Notes under the pieces: model-generated
What the model saw: only the letters and a program-made list of their open reading frames with translations
What the model was told of the DNA's origin: nothing
The model's database searches: none
Position numbers and translations under genes: made by a program
Shown: positions 49,377-51,465 of the stretch, piece by piece
Layout of the letters: each line of letters opens with the position of its first letter
Numbering within the stretch: the stretch's first letter is position 1
Origin: a virus
Virus record (IMG/VR): IMGVR_UViG_3300035010_000021
Location: 1-51,465 of that record
Strand: one strand, 5' to 3'
Length of the DNA: 51,465 bases

Positions 49377-49759
49377 GGTCCGAGGGCTGGGAAACCATAC
49401 TCGCGAGCTACGTGGCCGCCCCGCCGCCGTTCGCCTGGGGCGAGACCGACTGCGCCCTGTGGACGGCCGGGTGGGTCTGCCTCTGCACCGGGCGGGATTA
49501 CGCCGCCGACTGGCGCGGGAAGTACCGCACGAAGGCCGGCGCGACCCGGCTCATGCGGCAGCGCGGCTTCAAGGCCCCCGAGGACATCGCCGACGCCCAC
49601 CTGAATGAAATCCCCGTCCGCCTGGCCCGGCGCGGCGACCTGCTCCTCCACCCGGAAGGGAACCTCGGCCTCTGCACCGGCCGCCAGGGCGTCTTCCTGA
49701 CCGAGACCGGCGTCACCCGGATCGACACGCTCGGCTGCGCCCGGGCCTGGGCGGTCTGA
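49373..49759 (+). CDS. NlpC/P60-like tail protein (DUF6950)
   Basis: A 128-residue protein: GWETILASYVAAPPPFAWGE, TDCALWTAGWVCLCTGRDYA, ADWRGKYRTKAGATRLMRQR, ARRGDLLLHPEGNLGLCTGR. This is the DUF6950 form of NlpC/P60: Cys in GETDCALW is the likely nucleophile. Expected to cut peptidoglycan during DNA delivery, as GTA gp14 does. GTG start; its stop shares a base with the next ATG. Confidence 0.85.
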   Translation: MRSEGWETILASYVAAPPPFAWGETDCALWTAGWVCLCTGRDYAADWRGKYRTKAGATRLMRQRGFKAPEDIADAHLNEIPVRLARRGDLLLHPEGNLGLCTGRQGVFLTETGVTRIDTLGCARAWAV

Positions 49760-51465
49760 TGGGGCCGGTCGTCGGGGTCGTCGCCGCCGTCGCCGGGTAC
49801 GGCGCGTCCGTCGCCATCGGCGGCGGGATCATCGGCGCGCTCGGCGGGTTCCTCGTCTCGACCGCCATCAACCAGATCGGCGGCCGCGCGCTCTCGAAGA
49901 AGCCCAAGACGCCGGCGTTCAGCACCGAGGCGGCGGGCCGCACCCAGGTCATCCGCAGCAGCGTCGAGAGCCACAAGGTCGTCTACGGCCGGGCCAAGGT
50001 GTCCGGCCCCCTCGTGTTCGCCAAGACGGTCGACACCGGCCCCGGCGGCACCGGCAGCGGCAGCAACAAGTTCCTCCACCTGATCGTCCCGCTGGCCGGC
50101 CACGAGGTCGAGGAGATCGGCACCGTCTCCCTCAACGACCAGGCCATCGCCACCGTCGACGGCAACGGCTTCGTCCGGGACGCGCCCTACGGCAAGACCA
50201 CGACGACCACCACCACGGCGGCCCTCTCCTTCCCCATCGCCTCCGCGTCCCGCACCGCCGGGATCATCACCGCCAGTATCGACGGCCAGCACGGCTTCCT
50301 GGTCGGGGAGACGGTCGTCATCGGCAGCGCGCCGGACGGGGCGTACAACAACTCCTTCACCATCCTGTCCGTCCCCGACGTCCACAGCTTCACCTACGCC
50401 CAGGCCGGCGGCGGTGAGGGACCGAACACCCCGCCCGTCGTCGGCGCGCGGGCGACCGTCACCCGCACCACGACGACCACCGTCACGTCGAGCTACGCCC
50501 GGGTCAAGAAGCACCTCGGCTCACCCGACCAACCGGCCGACCCCGACCTGGTGGCCGAGTGCGGGTTGACCGCCGCCCACCGCCTGCGCGGCATCGCCTA
50601 CCTCTACCTCCGGCTGGAGTACGACGCCGACGTCTTCCCGCTCGGCATCCCCAACGTCTCCGCCGTGGTCCGGGGAAAGAAGGTCTACGACCCGCGCACC
50701 GGGCTCACCGCCTGGTCCGACAACGCCGCCCTGTGCGTCCGCGACTACCTGGCCGAAGACTACGGGTTCGGCTGCGCCGACACGGAGATCGACACCGCCT
50801 ACGCCGTCGCCGCCGCGAACGTCTGCGACGAGAGCGTGACCCTCAGCACCGGCGGCACGCAGGCCCGCTACACCTGCAACGGCGTGGTCGACACCGCCAC
50901 CGCCCCGCTCGACAACCTCCAGGCACTCGTCACCGCGATCGCCGGGGCCGTCACCTACGTCCAGGGACAGTTCCGCATCCACCCGGCCGCCTACGAGGCG
51001 CCCGCCGGCGACATCCCCGTCTCGGCCCTGGCCGGCGAGGTCGAGTTCAACGCCCGGCCGTCCCGCAAGGAGCTGTTCAACGCGGTGAAGGGCACCTACG
51101 TCGACCCGGCGAAGAACTGGCAGCCGACCGACTTCCCGCCCGTGACCAACGCCGCCTACGAAGCGCAAGACAACGGCGAGCACATCCCCAAGGACGTCGA
51201 GCTGCCGTTCACCACCCACGCCGAGGCCGCCCAGCGGCTCGCCAAAATCATCCTGGAGAAGGGCCGGCAGGGCATCACCGTCACCCTGCCGGTCAACCAC
51301 TCGGCCCTGCGGTACGCCGTCTACGACGTGGTGACGCTGACCAACGCGCAGCTCGGTTGGGCCGCCAAGCCGTTCCGCATCACCCGCTGGTCGATGGGCG
51401 TGCCCGGCCCGATCACCCTCACGCTTCAGGAAGAGTCGGCGGCGAGCTACGACTGGACCAGCGGG
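49759..51465 (+). CDS. Tail tip attachment protein (gpJ/GTA gp15-like), partial
   Basis: At least 569 residues, open at the right window edge. The N-terminus has a hydrophobic Gly/Ala/Ile stretch (VVAAVAGYGASVAIGGGIIG). Then come SSVESHKVVYGRAKVSG, FLHLIVPLAGHEVEEIGTVS, LNDQAIATVDG, a Thr-rich region, AECGLTAAHRLRGIAYLYLR, LEYDADVFPLGIPNVSAVVR, GKKVYDPRTGLTAWSDNAAL and CVRDYLAEDYGFG. This is the phage tail protein family of lambda gpJ type: hub part first, receptor-binding parts later. Such proteins often exceed 1000 residues, so much is outside the window. Confidence 0.92.
   Translation, partial: MGPVVGVVAAVAGYGASVAIGGGIIGALGGFLVSTAINQIGGRALSKKPKTPAFSTEAAGRTQVIRSSVESHKVVYGRAKVSGPLVFAKTVDTGPGGTGSGSNKFLHLIVPLAGHEVEEIGTVSLNDQAIATVDGNGFVRDAPYGKTTTTTTTAALSFPIASASRTAGIITASIDGQHGFLVGETVVIGSAPDGAYNNSFTILSVPDVHSFTYAQAGGGEGPNTPPVVGARATVTRTTTTTVTSSYARVKKHLGSPDQPADPDLVAECGLTAAHRLRGIAYLYLRLEYDADVFPLGIPNVSAVVRGKKVYDPRTGLTAWSDNAALCVRDYLAEDYGFGCADTEIDTAYAVAAANVCDESVTLSTGGTQARYTCNGVVDTATAPLDNLQALVTAIAGAVTYVQGQFRIHPAAYEAPAGDIPVSALAGEVEFNARPSRKELFNAVKGTYVDPAKNWQPTDFPPVTNAAYEAQDNGEHIPKDVELPFTTHAEAAQRLAKIILEKGRQGITVTLPVNHSALRYAVYDVVTLTNAQLGWAAKPFRITRWSMGVPGPITLTLQEESAASYDWTSG

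Noticed and set aside
1-51465. Integrase, attachment sites, tRNA genes and rRNA genes
   Set aside because: None seen. No tyrosine or serine recombinase motifs among the frames and no tRNA-like cloverleaf noticed by eye; a tRNA scan would be needed to exclude one fully.

Overview
The window is a nearly complete early-to-late block of a high-GC tailed phage or prophage (siphovirus-like, HK97-type head) that also carries plasmid-type and host-type genes. The host is probably a planctomycete of the Gemmata kind. That is an inference from the high GC, the secreted HEAT-like protein at 6129-7118, the LuxR-type regulator at 8099-8983 and the general gene style; no rRNA or tRNA is present to fix it. 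I see no integrase, partition gene, DNA polymerase, holin or endolysin. The window ends inside a tail gene, so the element continues to the right.

Layout. 1-5909 (+): about twenty very small accessory genes chained by ATGA/GTGA overlaps (two ASCH-like proteins, a DUF6166 protein, a ClpX-type zinc finger, a mini-HTH). 5910-10294: a mixed-strand cargo stretch with host-like genes (HEAT-like secreted protein, a two-helix membrane protein, a LuxR-type regulator, a second secreted protein, another mini-HTH). 10635-15164 (+): a second accessory chain that repeats families of the first (mini-HTH, ClpX-type zinc finger) and adds a J-domain protein, a SPOUT RNA methyltransferase, three tiny membrane peptides and a pentapeptide-repeat protein. 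15136-18325 (-): a MobF (TrwC-like) relaxase-helicase and a small partner gene. 18658-20019 (+): a solitary cytosine-5 DNA methyltransferase. 20248-26469 (-): HNH/AP2 genes and a tightly coupled DNA-metabolism operon (GapR-like, Gp157-like, SSB-like, DUF3268, HTH proteins). 26563-30360 (+): RHH regulator, DUF1064 nuclease, HNH, two overlapping replication-type genes and a Ref-like nuclease. 30367-30762 (-): a membrane protein. 30982-51465 (+): the late module: putative late regulator, TerS, TerL, portal, head morphogenesis, protease, capsid, connectors, a LamG/repeat fibre, tail tube, frameshifted tail chaperone, tape measure, baseplate/tip genes. One antisense moron with a signal peptide lies inside the tail operon.

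How it works together. The main switch is probably 26470-26562, where two face-to-face promoters overlap in an inverted repeat upstream of an RHH repressor; leftward reading gives the DNA-metabolism operon and rightward reading the replication genes. A second divergent control region (30763-30981) separates a membrane gene from the late module. Seven of the nine promoter candidates listed share TTGAC(A/C/G) boxes with 17-bp spacing, so host sigma70-like RNA polymerase probably serves many transcripts.

The most interesting points are: two stand-alone copies of the ClpX zinc-binding domain plus a J-domain protein (possible capture of host Clp and DnaK machinery); a conjugation-type relaxase beside a possible oriT-like hairpin in a phage genome; about 90-bp structured spacers with GCGTC/GACGC ends between gene chains; and a leader RNA that could hide the ribosome binding site of the replication operon. 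All coordinates come from reading the sequence by eye; no database search was run.
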